Assembly (NCBI RefSeq): GCF_001907695.1
Contig: NZ_KV880639.1
Span: forward strand, 286-50,102
DNA length: 49,817 nt
DNA from: Thalassospira sp. TSL5-1
GTDB taxonomy: Bacteria; Pseudomonadota; Alphaproteobacteria; Rhodospirillales; Thalassospiraceae
Direction: 5' to 3'
The translations under genes were made by a program, and so were the position numbers. Numbering within the stretch: position 1 is the stretch's first letter; the number at the start of each line of letters is the position of its first letter. The notes under the pieces are model-generated. The model was given only the letters and a program-made list of their open reading frames with translations, had not been told where the DNA came from and ran no database searches. Of the stretch, positions 26,071-36,589 are shown one piece after another.

Positions 26071-28884
26071 TTATTCCGTCACGGACGGATCGGTTTCACC
26101 CTCGTCGCCGTTGCCATCGTCCGGCGCATCCACTACTGCATCGTCTTCCGGCTTTGCAGCGGCTTCACCCGCACCTTCGACACCGTCTTCAGCCTCATCG
26201 TCATCCTCGGCACTGTCACCAAGATTGTTAAGGCGTTCAACAGCCACAACCTGTTCGTCTTCGGCCGTGCGGAACAGGGTCACACCCTGTGTCTTGCGAC
26301 CGGCAATACGAATATCATGGGTCGGCATACGAATGACCTTGCCACCATTGGTGACCATCATCAACTCGTCGCCTTCTTCGATCACGAAGGAGGCCGCCAC
26401 CAGACCGTTACGTTCAGACATATCGATATTGGCAAAGCCCTGCCCGCCACGACCGGTGACACGATATTCATAGGCCGAGGTCCGTTTGCCATAGCCGTTT
26501 TCGGTGACCGACAGAATAAGCTGATCCCCCGAAAGCAGTTCGTCATAACGTTCCTGGGTCAGAATCTCGAGCGGCAGGCCATCTTCGGCAAGAATTTCCT
26601 CACGGCGCAGTTTGGAGGCGATGGACAGATATTCGCTGCGTTCTTCCATCGTCGCATGAGAGCCCCACAGAACCGACATGGCGATAACCTCGTCACCATC
26701 GGCCAGGCGAATGCCCCGCACCCCCACCGAGTTACGGCCAGTAAAGACACGCACATCCGCCACCCGGAAACGAATACATTTGCCCTGACGGGTGGTCAGG
26801 AAAATGTCGTCATCATCCGTACAGGTCTGAACCGCAATCAGGCTATCGCCCCGGTCCTCTTCCAGCTTCATCGCAATCTTGCCGTTGGCTTTGACATTGA
26901 CAAAGTCGGCAAGGCTGTTACGGCGGACATTACCCGTCGATGTCGCAAACATGATGTGCAGGTTTGGCCATTCTTCCTCGTCGGGAAGCGGCAGAACGGT
27001 GGTGATATGTTCACCCTCGGACAACGGCAAAAGGTTGACCAGGGCCTTGCCGCGCGATTGCGGCGTCCCCAGCGGCAGGCGCCACACCTTCATTTTATAC
27101 ACCATGCCCAGCGAGCTAAAGAACAGCACCGGCGTATGGGTATTGGCAACAAACAGCTTGGAGACAAAATCCTCGTCGCGGGTTGCCATGCCCGAACGGC
27201 CCTTGCCGCCGCGGCGCTGTGCACGATAGGTCGATAACGGCACACGCTGAATATAACCGGAATGCGAGACAGTAACGACCATGTCTTCGCGGGCAATCAG
27301 GTCTTCGATGTCATGCTCGAATTCGGCTTCAACGATTTCCGTCCGGCGCTCGTTGGCAAATTCGTTGCGCATTTCCGTCAATTCATCTTTCAGAATTGTC
27401 AGTTTACGCTCGCGCGAGGCCAGAATATCCAGGAAGTCCTTGATTTTCTCGCCCAATTCGGTCAATTCGGCGGCAATTTTGTCGCGTTCCAAACCGGTCA
27501 GGCGATGCAGACGCAGCTCCAGAATAGCACGGGCCTGCGCTTCGGACAGACGATAATTACCGTCATCCGACCCCACCTGCTGCGGATCGGCAATCAGCTC
27601 GATCAAGGGCACAATGTCGCCCGCAGGCCAACTTTTGGACATCAACTGTTCGCGGGCAATCGTCGGGTCGGCCGCATTGCGAATCAGACGAATGACTTCG
27701 TCAATATTGGCAACGGCAATCCCCAGACCCACCACCACATGGGCACGATCACGCGCCTTTTTCAGCAGGTGAATGGTCCGGCGCGTAATCACCTCTTCGC
27801 GGAACTCGACAAAGGCCTGAATGATTTCTTTCAGGTTCATCAGTTCCGGCTTGCCCCGGTTCAGGGCCAGCATGTTCACACCAAACGATGTTTGCAGGGC
27901 GGTAAAGCGGAAAAGCTGGTTGAGCACAACATCGGCAACGGCATCGCGCTTAAGCTCGATCACCATGCGCACACCGGAACGGTCCGATTCATCACGCAGG
28001 TCGGAAATACCCTCAAGCTTTTTATCGCGCACCAGATCCGCAATTTTTTCCAGCAAGGTCGCCTTGTTCACCTGATAGGGAACTTCGGTAACGATAATGG
28101 CTTCGCGATTGGCGCGGATTTCCTCGACATGGGTGCGGGCCCGCATCACAACCGAGCCACGGCCGGTTTTAAATGCCGAATGAATGCCCGAACGGCCCAA
28201 AATAAGCGCGCCGGTCGGAAAATCCGGCCCGCTGACATATTCCATCAGGCCTTCAACCGAAATATCGGGATTATCGATAACCGCCATGCAGCCATCAATC
28301 ACTTCGCCCAAATTGTGGGGCGGAATGTTGGTGGCCATACCCACGGCAATACCACCGGCACCATTGACCAGCATATTGGGATAGCGCGCCGGCAGAACCG
28401 ATGGTTCCTTGGTGGTTTCGTCATAGTTGGCGCGAAAATCGATGGTATCCTTATCGATATCATCAAGCAGATAATGCGCGGCCTTGGCCAGGCGGGCTTC
28501 GGTGTAACGCATGGCGGCAGCCTTGTCGCCATCCATCGAGCCAAAGTTCCCCTGCCCGTCAATTTGCGGCAGACGCATGGAAAAATGCTGCGCCATGCGG
28601 ACCATGGCATCGTAGATCGCGCTATCGCCATGCGGGTGATATTTACCCATGACGTCACCAACGACACGCGCCGATTTACGGAAGGGCTTGTTCCAGTCAA
28701 AGCCGTTTTCGTGCATGGAATACAGAATACGACGATGAACAGGCTTCAGCCCGTCACGGACATCGGGCAGCGCGCGGCTGACAATCACGCTCATCGCGTA
28801 ATCGAGATAGCTGCGGCGCATTTCGTTTTCGATGGATACCGGGAAAATATCGCGGCTGGCAGTGTTTGACACTTCGGAGGACAA
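26071..28884 (-). CDS. gyrA: DNA gyrase subunit A
   Basis: A 937-residue breakage-reunion subunit of gyrase, which introduces negative supercoils with GyrB. The catalytic tyrosine is Tyr127 in AAAMRYTEA. In the quinolone-determining region [10 protein letters not shown], Ser88 and Asp92 match E. coli Ser83 and Asp87, so the usual resistance substitutions are absent. The GyrA box QRRGGKG is present in the C-terminal beta-pinwheel. The last 50 residues form a very acidic, Ala/Asp/Glu-rich tail, longer than in E. coli. The frame starts with TTG at 28884 (GAGG about 9 bases upstream); a GTG at 28872 is an alternative. It heads the gyrA-coaD-cyclophilin group. Confidence 0.97.
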   Translation of the reverse strand: MSSEVSNTASRDIFPVSIENEMRRSYLDYAMSVIVSRALPDVRDGLKPVHRRILYSMHENGFDWNKPFRKSARVVGDVMGKYHPHGDSAIYDAMVRMAQHFSMRLPQIDGQGNFGSMDGDKAAAMRYTEARLAKAAHYLLDDIDKDTIDFRANYDETTKEPSVLPARYPNMLVNGAGGIAVGMATNIPPHNLGEVIDGCMAVIDNPDISVEGLMEYVSGPDFPTGALILGRSGIHSAFKTGRGSVVMRARTHVEEIRANREAIIVTEVPYQVNKATLLEKIADLVRDKKLEGISDLRDESDRSGVRMVIELKRDAVADVVLNQLFRFTALQTSFGVNMLALNRGKPELMNLKEIIQAFVEFREEVITRRTIHLLKKARDRAHVVVGLGIAVANIDEVIRLIRNAADPTIAREQLMSKSWPAGDIVPLIELIADPQQVGSDDGNYRLSEAQARAILELRLHRLTGLERDKIAAELTELGEKIKDFLDILASRERKLTILKDELTEMRNEFANERRTEIVEAEFEHDIEDLIAREDMVVTVSHSGYIQRVPLSTYRAQRRGGKGRSGMATRDEDFVSKLFVANTHTPVLFFSSLGMVYKMKVWRLPLGTPQSRGKALVNLLPLSEGEHITTVLPLPDEEEWPNLHIMFATSTGNVRRNSLADFVNVKANGKIAMKLEEDRGDSLIAVQTCTDDDDIFLTTRQGKCIRFRVADVRVFTGRNSVGVRGIRLADGDEVIAMSVLWGSHATMEERSEYLSIASKLRREEILAEDGLPLEILTQERYDELLSGDQLILSVTENGYGKRTSAYEYRVTGRGGQGFANIDMSERNGLVAASFVIEEGDELMMVTNGGKVIRMPTHDIRIAGRKTQGVTLFRTAEDEQVVAVERLNNLGDSAEDDDEAEDGVEGAGEAAAKPEDDAVVDAPDDGNGDEGETDPSVTE

Positions 28885-29042
28885 AGGCCGTAACCTCTTA
28901 AACGCTTAATCAAAAAGGAATCAATGCAGCCCGCCCTGCTTTCGCATAACAAGCTATTGAGGGCGGAAAGTATCAGGTTTGACCGCCACAAACAACATAT
29001 GACGGAGGCCCATTTCAGGCAAATCTCACAGGTTGTATATTG

Positions 29043-29969
29043 TCAGTTCTTTTTTACACTATCTGACGCAGCAGCAACAGCCCGGGCACGCGCGCCAAAG
29101 CGAATATTGGCAACCGCAATTCCGGCCAAAATAATAACCATCGCCATAAGGGTGCTGGGTGCCGGAACCTCGCCTAGCACAGCAAGGCTGACGACAATCC
29201 CCACCGCAGGCACCAGATAGTTATTAAAGGCCAAAAATCCTGCGCCGGTGCGGGCGACCATCACCAGCAACACAAACATGGCAAGCCCCGTTGGCACCGC
29301 GCCCAGATAGGCAATCGCCAGCGCGCCCTGCGCCGACCATGTCATGGTCCAGGGCTGATCAACCAGCAGGGCAACCGGCGAAATGGTCAGTGCGGCAAAG
29401 GTCAGGATCAAAGCCGCCGACCCGGCGCGGGGCTGATCACGCAAATGACGTGCGACCAGGGACGACACTGCGTAACACACCGCCGCTGTTAAAACCGCCA
29501 GTTGGTAGGGCAAGTCCCCACCCAAGCCCGACAGAGTTTCGGGGCCAACCAGCACCACAACCCCGCATGTTCCCAAAACAAGCCCCAGGGCCTTGCCAAA
29601 GGTCAGCTTTTCATCATGGGTGAAAAGATGCCCCAGGATCACCGTGGTTAACGGCACGACCGACATCAAGACAGCCGCCAGACCGGCGTTAATGCGGGTT
29701 TCGCCCATACTGATTAGAAAAAACGGAATGGCATTGCCCAAAAGACCACACATAAAGGCAGCCGCCCATGCCCGTCGCCCCTTGGGCAAGGCACCGCGTC
29801 GCAACAGCACAATGCCCCATAAGACAAAGGCTCCCAGCGTGATACGACCAGCCGCAACCACCAGCGACGAATAGGCGTGAACGCCCAGCTTGATAAAGGC
29901 AAAAGAGCTGCCCCACATCAGCGCCAGCAATATCAATAAAAAGTAATCAATCATTCCCGGACGTGACAT
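29043..29969 (-). CDS. EamA/DMT-family transporter
   Basis: A 308-residue inner-membrane protein with about ten hydrophobic segments in two repeated EamA halves: ALMWGSSFAFIKLGV opens the first and YQLAVLTAAVCYAVSSL the second. DMT exporters move amino acids, bases or other metabolites outward; the substrate is unknown. A GGGAA site precedes the ATG at 29969. It stands alone, downstream of the divergent small-ORF region and separate from gyrA (158-base gap, no gene). Confidence 0.9.
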   Translation of the reverse strand: MSRPGMIDYFLLILLALMWGSSFAFIKLGVHAYSSLVVAAGRITLGAFVLWGIVLLRRGALPKGRRAWAAAFMCGLLGNAIPFFLISMGETRINAGLAAVLMSVVPLTTVILGHLFTHDEKLTFGKALGLVLGTCGVVVLVGPETLSGLGGDLPYQLAVLTAAVCYAVSSLVARHLRDQPRAGSAALILTFAALTISPVALLVDQPWTMTWSAQGALAIAYLGAVPTGLAMFVLLVMVARTGAGFLAFNNYLVPAVGIVVSLAVLGEVPAPSTLMAMVIILAGIAVANIRFGARARAVAAASDSVKKN

Positions 29970-30276
29970 GTTTCCCGCCTATTGTCGCCATAATTTCTGG
30001 TACATATGGCTTTGGTTTTCCCGTCAGTTTGGCGGGAACATCCTCAAGGTCTTTGCGTTAGCGATTATCTTGAGAAAGATCAACTAAATAGATGCCTCTT
30101 ATGTGATACACAACTTCAAGTACGAGCATACCCTGCGGGTGAAATGTCATATCGCACCAGAAGGTTCGGAATAACCCTGGCAAATAATCAGGGACAGCGG
30201 CGCAAACGAGTTATTGATAATGATTTGCAATTGCGTTACGCTGCCTCCACGACAAAAAAACGAAGCGAGCAACAAG
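29970..30276. other. Intergenic region upstream of a small ORF
   Basis: About 300 bases between the divergent EamA gene and the small ORF. A 6-bp inverted repeat TTCCCG/CGGGAA lies at about 30018-30038. A longer overlapping frame (from 30006) is in a different phase with no ribosome binding site and is not accepted. Confidence 0.35.
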
Positions 30277-30510
30277 ATGAGTTATGTCGATCACGAACTG
30301 AGCATTGACGAAATGTTGGCCGATCCGATCGTTCGGACATTAATGGCCTACGACCGAATCACTGAAAAAGACATTCGCAAAACGCTGGCTCGGGTCGCCT
30401 CTGCCCGCGAAACAAGTGCGCCACGACTCGCACGGCATCACCCAAAGCAGTCGCCCAAAAACTGGGCACAGCAGTCGGTTCATATCAACGCCCCCAAAAC
30501 GGCGGCGTAA
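30277..30510 (+). CDS. Small conserved-looking protein, unknown function
   Basis: A 77-residue protein starting MSYVDHELSIDEMLADP. The N-terminal half is acidic and helical with an EMLADPIVRTLMAYDRI pattern that I have seen in short alphaproteobacterial hypothetical proteins. The C-terminal half is basic and rich in His, Lys and Pro, which would suit nucleic-acid contact, though that is speculation. I chose the ATG at 30277 over the frame opening at 30214 because the upstream residues look non-coding. There is no strong ribosome binding site. A 10-bp inverted repeat (30555-30590) follows and may end the transcript. Confidence 0.6.
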   Translation: MSYVDHELSIDEMLADPIVRTLMAYDRITEKDIRKTLARVASARETSAPRLARHHPKQSPKNWAQQSVHINAPKTAA

Positions 30511-30554
30511 CCAACGGCTCGTAACGCATTAAACATAAAACCAGATTTTACCTG

Positions 30555-30590
30555 TTGCGACCCTCGCCATCCCGGTTTGAAGGGTCGCAA
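30555..30590. terminator. Strong inverted repeat, possible terminator
   Basis: Perfect 10-bp arms TTGCGACCCT and AGGGTCGCAA with a 16-base centre, about 45 bases after the small ORF. No T-run directly follows, so it may be a weak or rho-assisted terminator. The rest of 30511-30815 shows no gene. Confidence 0.4.
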
Positions 30591-30792
30591 CTGCGTTTAA
30601 CCCATTTTTTGTTTCAACTTCGCCGATATGGACGGGCTTTCTGACACGCTATTCAATCTGAAATTTTGATCTTTGGCCCCTCAATTCCGTCCAAGTAGCC
30701 TGCATCATCATCCCCAAAAACCAGCCCACAAAAGCGTCCCCCGGCGAAACTGGAATAATTTCAGCCAATTTGACGTCATTCAACGACAAATG

Positions 30793-30821
30793 CTGGCATC
30801 AACCCGCGATTTTGCTATACT
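30793..30821 (+). promoter_or_regulatory. Promoter very close to the SprA-like gene
   Basis: CTGGCA (30793-30798), a 17-base spacer and TATACT (30816-30821). The -10 box ends 9 bases before the ATG at 30831, so the transcript would be leaderless or nearly so. The word TGGCATCA occurs twice, 30 bases apart, across this site. Confidence 0.45.
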
Positions 30822-30830
30822 GTTGGCATC

Positions 30831-31706
30831 ATGACAGCGATTGGCAGTATACAAACCATACCAGGTAGCGGCGGTCGGCTTGGCGAAGTTATCGCCATGA
30901 ACGGCCTTGCCAGCGCCAGCAAAGCGGGAGCCTCCAACGGGGGATCGTCTGCAGCTGCCTTCATGGAACGCCAAATGGCTGCGATATCGCTGGTCCCACT
31001 TGATACTCCAGCAAACAAATCTGCGTCTTCGTCCCCGACAAAGGGCCTGGGTGCAGCACCTGCTACCAATTCAGTGCGCGGCTCAGCCCCCGATCAAGCA
31101 GCAACGCCCGCCCTACCGGCATCACGCCCGGCAGCACCGATTTCTGCAGCATCGGTAACGGTTATACAGCAGGTTGACCCCAGAAGCCTTCCAGGTAGTG
31201 GCGGATCAACGGTGGAAATTAACCTGCCCGGCAGCACCAAAAACAAAGATGCCAGCACGAATGCAAAAACGTCCGCTTCGCCGGATGGTGCGCCCCACAC
31301 CCTAAGCAGCGGCGCCCAGGACCATGTTCGTCGCCTGCAGGACCGCGATGCCGCCGTGCGCGCCGAAGAAAACAGCCACAAGGCCCTGGCCGGGGCCAAT
31401 GCCGGCATGATCAGCTATGATTATTCAGTCGGCCCCGATGGGCGGCTTTATGCCACTGGCGGCCATGTATCAATCATGCCACTACAGGGTCTTGACGGCA
31501 TTCAGGCGATTGCCAACCAGGCCGCGATTGGGCGTGCAGCTTCTGTTGGCACATCCACGGCCGATTTCGCCGCCCACAAAGGGGCGTCTGGCAATATCAG
31601 TCACATTCTCAGCCAGCAGCAACAGGCTGCCAGTCGTTCTTATAATCAGACAACGGCAATGATGTTCAGTCAGCAACAGCCGAAATCTGCCGGGCTGGTT
31701 GCTTAA
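30831..31706 (+). CDS. SprA-related protein with degenerate zinc motif
   Basis: A 291-residue protein. Residues 1-155 are low-complexity, rich in Ala, Ser, Gly and Pro, with PGSGG twice (near 11 and 123). The C-terminal core (about 160-225) matches the SprA-related putative metalloprotease family: RRLQDRDAAVRAEENSH, then GMISYDYSVGPDGRLYATGG. In that family the first part normally carries HExxH; here it reads E179-E-N-S-H183, so the first zinc ligand histidine is replaced by Glu. It may be an inactive relative or use another ligand. The tail is rich in Gln and Ser. There is no signal peptide. The start at 30831 lacks a clear ribosome binding site; an ATG at 30897 is possible. Confidence 0.75.
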   Translation: MTAIGSIQTIPGSGGRLGEVIAMNGLASASKAGASNGGSSAAAFMERQMAAISLVPLDTPANKSASSSPTKGLGAAPATNSVRGSAPDQAATPALPASRPAAPISAASVTVIQQVDPRSLPGSGGSTVEINLPGSTKNKDASTNAKTSASPDGAPHTLSSGAQDHVRRLQDRDAAVRAEENSHKALAGANAGMISYDYSVGPDGRLYATGGHVSIMPLQGLDGIQAIANQAAIGRAASVGTSTADFAAHKGASGNISHILSQQQQAASRSYNQTTAMMFSQQQPKSAGLVA

Positions 31707-31788
31707 ACCCTTTTCCTTGTCTCCTGCCCCCCTGCCTCTACCCATCCACGAAAAAAGCGCCTGTCGAAATAGTACCGCCAGAGGCAGC

Positions 31789-32835
31789 TTACTCCGCGTA
31801 ATGCCAGTAAACATCAAAGCCGGGGTTAAACACCGTGACCAGACCGTCTTTGGTGTTAATCTTGTCAGCGAAACTTGCCGGAACATCGCGCTTTTCCAGC
31901 GTGATTTTGGCGTCATTCACTGGCAAACCATAAAAGGCCGGACCATTCAGCGAGGCAAAGGCCTCCAGCTTATCAAGCGCGCTTTCTTCTTCAAAAACAT
32001 GCGCCAGCAACTGGACTGTATTATTGGCTGTGAAAATACCGGCACAGCCGCACGCACTTTCTTTACGGTCATCGGTATGCGGGGCAGAATCGGTGCCCAA
32101 AAAGAACCGCGCATCGCCCGATGTGGCGGCTTCCCGCAATGCCAAACGATGCTTTTCCCGCTTTGCCACCGGCAGGCAATACATATGCGGGTGAATACCG
32201 CCCACCAGAATGGCATTGCGGTTAATAATAAGGTGATGGGTCGTAATCGTGGCCCCCACATTGGTGTCGTTCGACTTTACAAATTCAACACCGTCCTGGG
32301 TGGTGATGTGCTCCATAATCAACCGCAATTCCGGCAGGCGTTTGCGCAGCGGGGCCAGAATGCGGTCAATAAACACCGCTTCACGGTCGAAAATATCAAT
32401 ATCTGGGTCGGTGACCTCACCATGCACACACAGCGGAATACCCAGTGCTGCCATGCGTTCGAGCACCGGCATCGCCCTGTCAAAGTCGCGCACCCCGCTG
32501 GCGGAATTTGTCGTCGCCCCGGCGGGATACAGTTTTAAGGCGCTGATCACACCTTCCTTATAGGCGGCCTCCACATCGTCCGGGTCGGTCCCTTCGGTCA
32601 GATACAGGGTCATAAGCGGGCTAAAATCATGCTCTGCAGGAAGGGCAGCGACAATGCGATTGCGATAGGCAAGGGCATCGGCCTTGGTCAGAACCGGCGG
32701 CACCAGGTTGGGCATGATAATAGCACGAGCAAAATGGGCGCTGGTTTCGGGCAAAACAGCGCGCAGCATGTCGCCATCGCGCAAATGCAGGTGCCAGTCA
32801 TCAGGGCGATGGATGGTAATGCGATTGGACGACAT
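31789..32835 (-). CDS. pyrC: Dihydroorotase
   Basis: Cyclises carbamoyl aspartate to dihydroorotate in de novo pyrimidine synthesis. The 348-residue length matches the E. coli-type class. Metal ligands His15 and His17 are in [10 protein letters not shown], the carboxylated Lys101 in [12 protein letters not shown], further ligands in HGEV and MEHITTQD, and the catalytic Asp in [10 protein letters not shown] chose the ATG at 32835 because a perfect AGGAGG sits 6 bases upstream; the frame extends 17 codons further without support. It is transcribed alone and lies downstream of tRNA-His. Confidence 0.97.
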   Translation of the reverse strand: MSSNRITIHRPDDWHLHLRDGDMLRAVLPETSAHFARAIIMPNLVPPVLTKADALAYRNRIVAALPAEHDFSPLMTLYLTEGTDPDDVEAAYKEGVISALKLYPAGATTNSASGVRDFDRAMPVLERMAALGIPLCVHGEVTDPDIDIFDREAVFIDRILAPLRKRLPELRLIMEHITTQDGVEFVKSNDTNVGATITTHHLIINRNAILVGGIHPHMYCLPVAKREKHRLALREAATSGDARFFLGTDSAPHTDDRKESACGCAGIFTANNTVQLLAHVFEEESALDKLEAFASLNGPAFYGLPVNDAKITLEKRDVPASFADKINTKDGLVTVFNPGFDVYWHYAE

Positions 32836-32978
32836 AAAAAACCTCCTCGGACAGGCAAATACAGGCGCAACCGGCGATGCCAGCATGCAATGCGTGGTTG
32901 CTCAGTACCAGATGACGTTTTTTTTGGGAATTATAAACATGAGCCAGCAGGCATTTTAACCGCCATATGCTGCAAAAG

Positions 32979-33012
32979 ACAAAAGGCCAGGCTGTTAAGC
33001 CTGACCTTTTCA
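32979..33012 (-). terminator. Terminator of tRNA-His
   Basis: A 13-bp stem with one mismatch (AAAAGG.CAGGCT with AGCCTG.CCTTTT, 32981-33010) directly after the tRNA CCA end on the minus strand. Confidence 0.8.
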
Positions 33013-33015
33013 CAA

Positions 33016-33093
33016 TGGGGCGAGTGATGGGATTTGAACCCACGGCCCCCAGAGCCACAATCTGGTGCTCTAACCGACTGAGCTACACCCGCC
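33016..33093 (-). tRNA. tRNA-His (anticodon GTG)
   Basis: A cloverleaf with encoded CCA, acceptor stem GCGGGTG with CACTCGC and anticodon loop TTGTGGC. The extra 5' G typical of tRNA-His is encoded at 33093 and faces C73. Confidence 0.96.
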
Positions 33094-33128
33094 ATCATTT
33101 AGCGTTACCGCCATCGTGTGGCGCGGTT

Positions 33129-33155
33129 TTTATCGCCGCGGGCATGGTACGTCAA
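33129..33155 (-). promoter_or_regulatory. Promoter of tRNA-His
   Basis: Minus-strand TTGACG (33150-33155), a 15-base spacer and GATAAA (33129-33134), 35 bases before the tRNA. The spacing equals that of the tRNA-Lys promoters. Confidence 0.55.
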
Positions 33156-33399
33156 GCGGAGATTTCGACTTTTTTTCATATATTGTCCTCCCCTGCCCCT
33201 GAACCCGCCAATCACTGCGATTTTCCGATACCATTCATCACCTTTTTACCCCTACCAAGCCGAACCGAAGATTTTTCATTCGCATATTTCTCTTGCGTCA
33301 GGACAAAATGGGAACAATTAAATCAGCGCGATATCATGAATCCGGCACATTCTGATTTCACAATCAAATGCCGACCGAAAGAAGAAAACGGAGAATCCG

Positions 33400-34404
33400 A
33401 TGAAGTGGGGCGTGATCAGCACAGCCAATATTGGAACGGCAAAAGTCATTCCGGCAATGCAGCAAAGCGACAAGCTGGAAATTCTGGCCATTGCTGGCCG
33501 CGACCTTGAAAAAACCCGCGAGGTCGCCGAAAATTTGCGCATTCCACGCGCCTATGGATCTTATGAAGAATTACTGGCCGATCCCTCGATCGAAGCTGTT
33601 TACAATCCACTGCCCAACCATTTGCATGTTGAATGGACCATCAAGGCACTGGAAGCCGGAAAACATGTTCTGTGTGAAAAACCAATTGGCTTGAACACCG
33701 AAGATGCCGAACGTCTGATTGAAGCGCGTGAGAAAAGCGGCAAACAGGTACTGGAAGCCTTTATGGTGCGCCACCACCCGCAATGGCAGCACGCCCGGGA
33801 ACTGGTCAGCAGCGGACAAATTGGCGAACTCACCGCCATTCAAAGCATTTTCACCTATCACAACACCAATCCGGCCGATGTGCGCAATAAAAAGGACATT
33901 GGCGGCGGCGGATTGCTTGATATTGGCTGTTACTGCGTTATCGGCCCGCGCTATATCACCGGGCGCGACCCGGTGCGCGTTGTCTCGCTAATGGACAAAG
34001 ACCCGAAATTTGGCACCGACCGCCTGGTGTCCGGTTTGCTGGATTTTGGCAGCGGCGTACAGGCAAGCTTTGTCTGCGGCACCCAGTCTGCCGCCGTACA
34101 GCGTGTGCATATCCTGGGTACAGAAGGCCGAATTGAAATTGTCATGCCCTATAACCCTGTACCGGAGAACCCGGCCGTCATTCGTGTTGGCACCCAAAAA
34201 CAGCCCGGCTTTGACGAAGCACGCGAAATTTCCTTCCCGATTTGCAACCACTATACCCTGCAAGGTGAAAACGCGACGGCGATTTTCGAGGGCAGCATCA
34301 CAGCCGATTATCCGATTGAGGATGCCATCCAAAATATGAAAATCCTCGACAGCATTGCCCGATCTGCCAGGACCGGAAGCTGGGAAATGGTTGACCACCA
34401 ATAA
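33400..34404 (+). CDS. Gfo/Idh/MocA-family NAD(P)-dependent oxidoreductase
   Basis: A 334-residue cytosolic dehydrogenase. The N-terminal Rossmann fold starts MKWGVISTANIGTAKVIPAM (a variant of GxGxxG), followed by the family motif CEKPIG with its conserved Lys (about residue 92). The C-terminal alpha/beta domain has GGGGLLDIGCYC, including the catalytic-region Asp. Closest in my memory are sugar dehydrogenases of the D-xylose dehydrogenase (NADP) type, but the substrate cannot be fixed. The ATG at 33400 has GGAGA 5 bases upstream. It is monocistronic, ending at a bidirectional terminator shared with the aminotransferase gene. Confidence 0.9.
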   Translation: MKWGVISTANIGTAKVIPAMQQSDKLEILAIAGRDLEKTREVAENLRIPRAYGSYEELLADPSIEAVYNPLPNHLHVEWTIKALEAGKHVLCEKPIGLNTEDAERLIEAREKSGKQVLEAFMVRHHPQWQHARELVSSGQIGELTAIQSIFTYHNTNPADVRNKKDIGGGGLLDIGCYCVIGPRYITGRDPVRVVSLMDKDPKFGTDRLVSGLLDFGSGVQASFVCGTQSAAVQRVHILGTEGRIEIVMPYNPVPENPAVIRVGTQKQPGFDEAREISFPICNHYTLQGENATAIFEGSITADYPIEDAIQNMKILDSIARSARTGSWEMVDHQ

Positions 34405-34456
34405 GGCTCTCCACCCGCCGTCTTTGACGGAACGGGATCGGACCTTAAAGACGGAC

Positions 34457-34498
34457 ACAAAAAAGGACATCGCCCAGCACGCGATGTCCTTTTCTTTT
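34457..34498. terminator. Bidirectional intrinsic terminator
   Basis: A perfect 13-bp stem (34461-34473 with 34481-34493), a 7-base loop, an A-run before and a T-rich tract after. It lies between the convergent oxidoreductase and aminotransferase genes. Confidence 0.85.
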
Positions 34499-34523
34499 GC
34501 CTGTCGTGCGCAGACCGGAACGA

Positions 34524-35690
34524 TCAGGCGGCAAAAACCTTTTTCATCCGCTCAATCGCCTCTTCCATAATGGCTTCACGCTTGCAGAAGCAAAAACGAA
34601 CAAAGTGGCGCACGTCACCCTGCTGATAAAAAGCTGACACCGGAATCGCGACAACCCCGACCTTTTCGATCAAATATTGGCAAAAGGCCTCGTCGTCGCC
34701 CTCAAACCCCAGCGGGCGGAAATCGCAGGTAATAAAGTATGTGCCCTGGGAATCGAGCACATCAAACCCCACCTCGCGCAATCCCTTCATCAGGTAATCG
34801 CGCTTGTTTTCCATAACGGCAGTAAAACCGTTAAAATAGCTGTCATCCTGATTAAGACCATAAGCCACGCCATATTGCAGGTTCGGTGCCGTTGTAAAAA
34901 CCAGATATTGATGCGCCTTGGAAATCGGCTCCAATAATTTTGCACAGGCCGTGATATACCCCACCTTCCAGCCGGTCAGCGAAAAGGTTTTTCCCGCCGA
35001 GCCAATACGCACACAGCGATCCCGCATACCGGGAAAGGTCATCAGCGGACGATGCTTGCGACCGTCAAACACCAGATGTTCATAGACCTCGTCACACAGA
35101 GCATAGGCATCATGACGGGTCACAAGCTCTGCCAGGAACGCCAGTTCATCATCTGTAAAAACCTTGGAGCAGGGATTCATCGGCGAATTGATCAACACCA
35201 GCTTGGTTTTGTCCGAAAAGGCTGCGGCCAGTTCTTCACGGGGCAATTCCCAATGGGGCGGAGTAACCCGCACCAGCTTGGGAATACCGCCCGCCAGCTT
35301 CACAATCGGCAGGTAACTGTCATAAAGCGGCTCGATCAGGACAACCTCGTCCCCCGGTGCGACCAGCCCGAGAATGGCATTTGCCAGGGCCTCCGTCGCG
35401 CCTGCCGTCACCATGACTTCGCTATCAGCATCAATATCGAGATCATAAAACCGTTTATTATGGCGGGCTACGGCTTCACGCAGTTCGGGAATGCCCATCA
35501 TCGACGGGTACTGGTTGGACATGTTCATTGTCGCATCGGCCGCTGCCTGGCGAATATCTGCCGGGCCGTCGGTATCGGGCGCGCCCTGCCCCAGATTGAT
35601 GGCATTATGTTTGCGCGCCAGGCCACTCATGACCTCAAAAATCGTAATGCCGCCCGATGCAAACAGTGGATTGCCAATGAAATCCGACAT
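34524..35690 (-). CDS. Class I/II PLP-dependent aminotransferase
   Basis: A 388-residue fold-type I aminotransferase. Markers are NLGQGAPD near the N-terminus, VTAGATEALANAI, the PMNPCSKV turn (in place of the usual NPxNPTG), LCDEVYEHL with the PLP-pyridine Asp, and the Schiff-base lysine in GSAGKTFSLTGWKVGY. The layout resembles the methionine/kynurenine aminotransferase branch; the natural amino donor is not certain. It is transcribed leftward with its own upstream region, which it shares divergently with glnB. Confidence 0.92.
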   Translation of the reverse strand: MSDFIGNPLFASGGITIFEVMSGLARKHNAINLGQGAPDTDGPADIRQAAADATMNMSNQYPSMMGIPELREAVARHNKRFYDLDIDADSEVMVTAGATEALANAILGLVAPGDEVVLIEPLYDSYLPIVKLAGGIPKLVRVTPPHWELPREELAAAFSDKTKLVLINSPMNPCSKVFTDDELAFLAELVTRHDAYALCDEVYEHLVFDGRKHRPLMTFPGMRDRCVRIGSAGKTFSLTGWKVGYITACAKLLEPISKAHQYLVFTTAPNLQYGVAYGLNQDDSYFNGFTAVMENKRDYLMKGLREVGFDVLDSQGTYFITCDFRPLGFEGDDEAFCQYLIEKVGVVAIPVSAFYQQGDVRHFVRFCFCKREAIMEEAIERMKKVFAA

Positions 35691-36526
<836 letters not shown>

Positions 36527-36589
36527 TCGGTCGTTTACGTCTTTATTCGCCATACGGTCACTAATTATTGAGTTTTAAAGGGTTGCATC

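Noticed and set aside
27262..28869. A 535-codon open frame antisense to gyrA
   Set aside because: It lies wholly inside gyrA on the other strand, is rich in His, Asn and Gln without domain pattern, and arises from codon bias in gyrA.
30793..30815. A sigma-54 promoter before the SprA-like gene (TGGCA...TTGCT)
   Set aside because: GG and GC are 19 bases apart instead of 12.
32967..33509. A 180-codon frame crossing tRNA-His
   Set aside because: It runs through the tRNA gene and into the oxidoreductase start in another frame.
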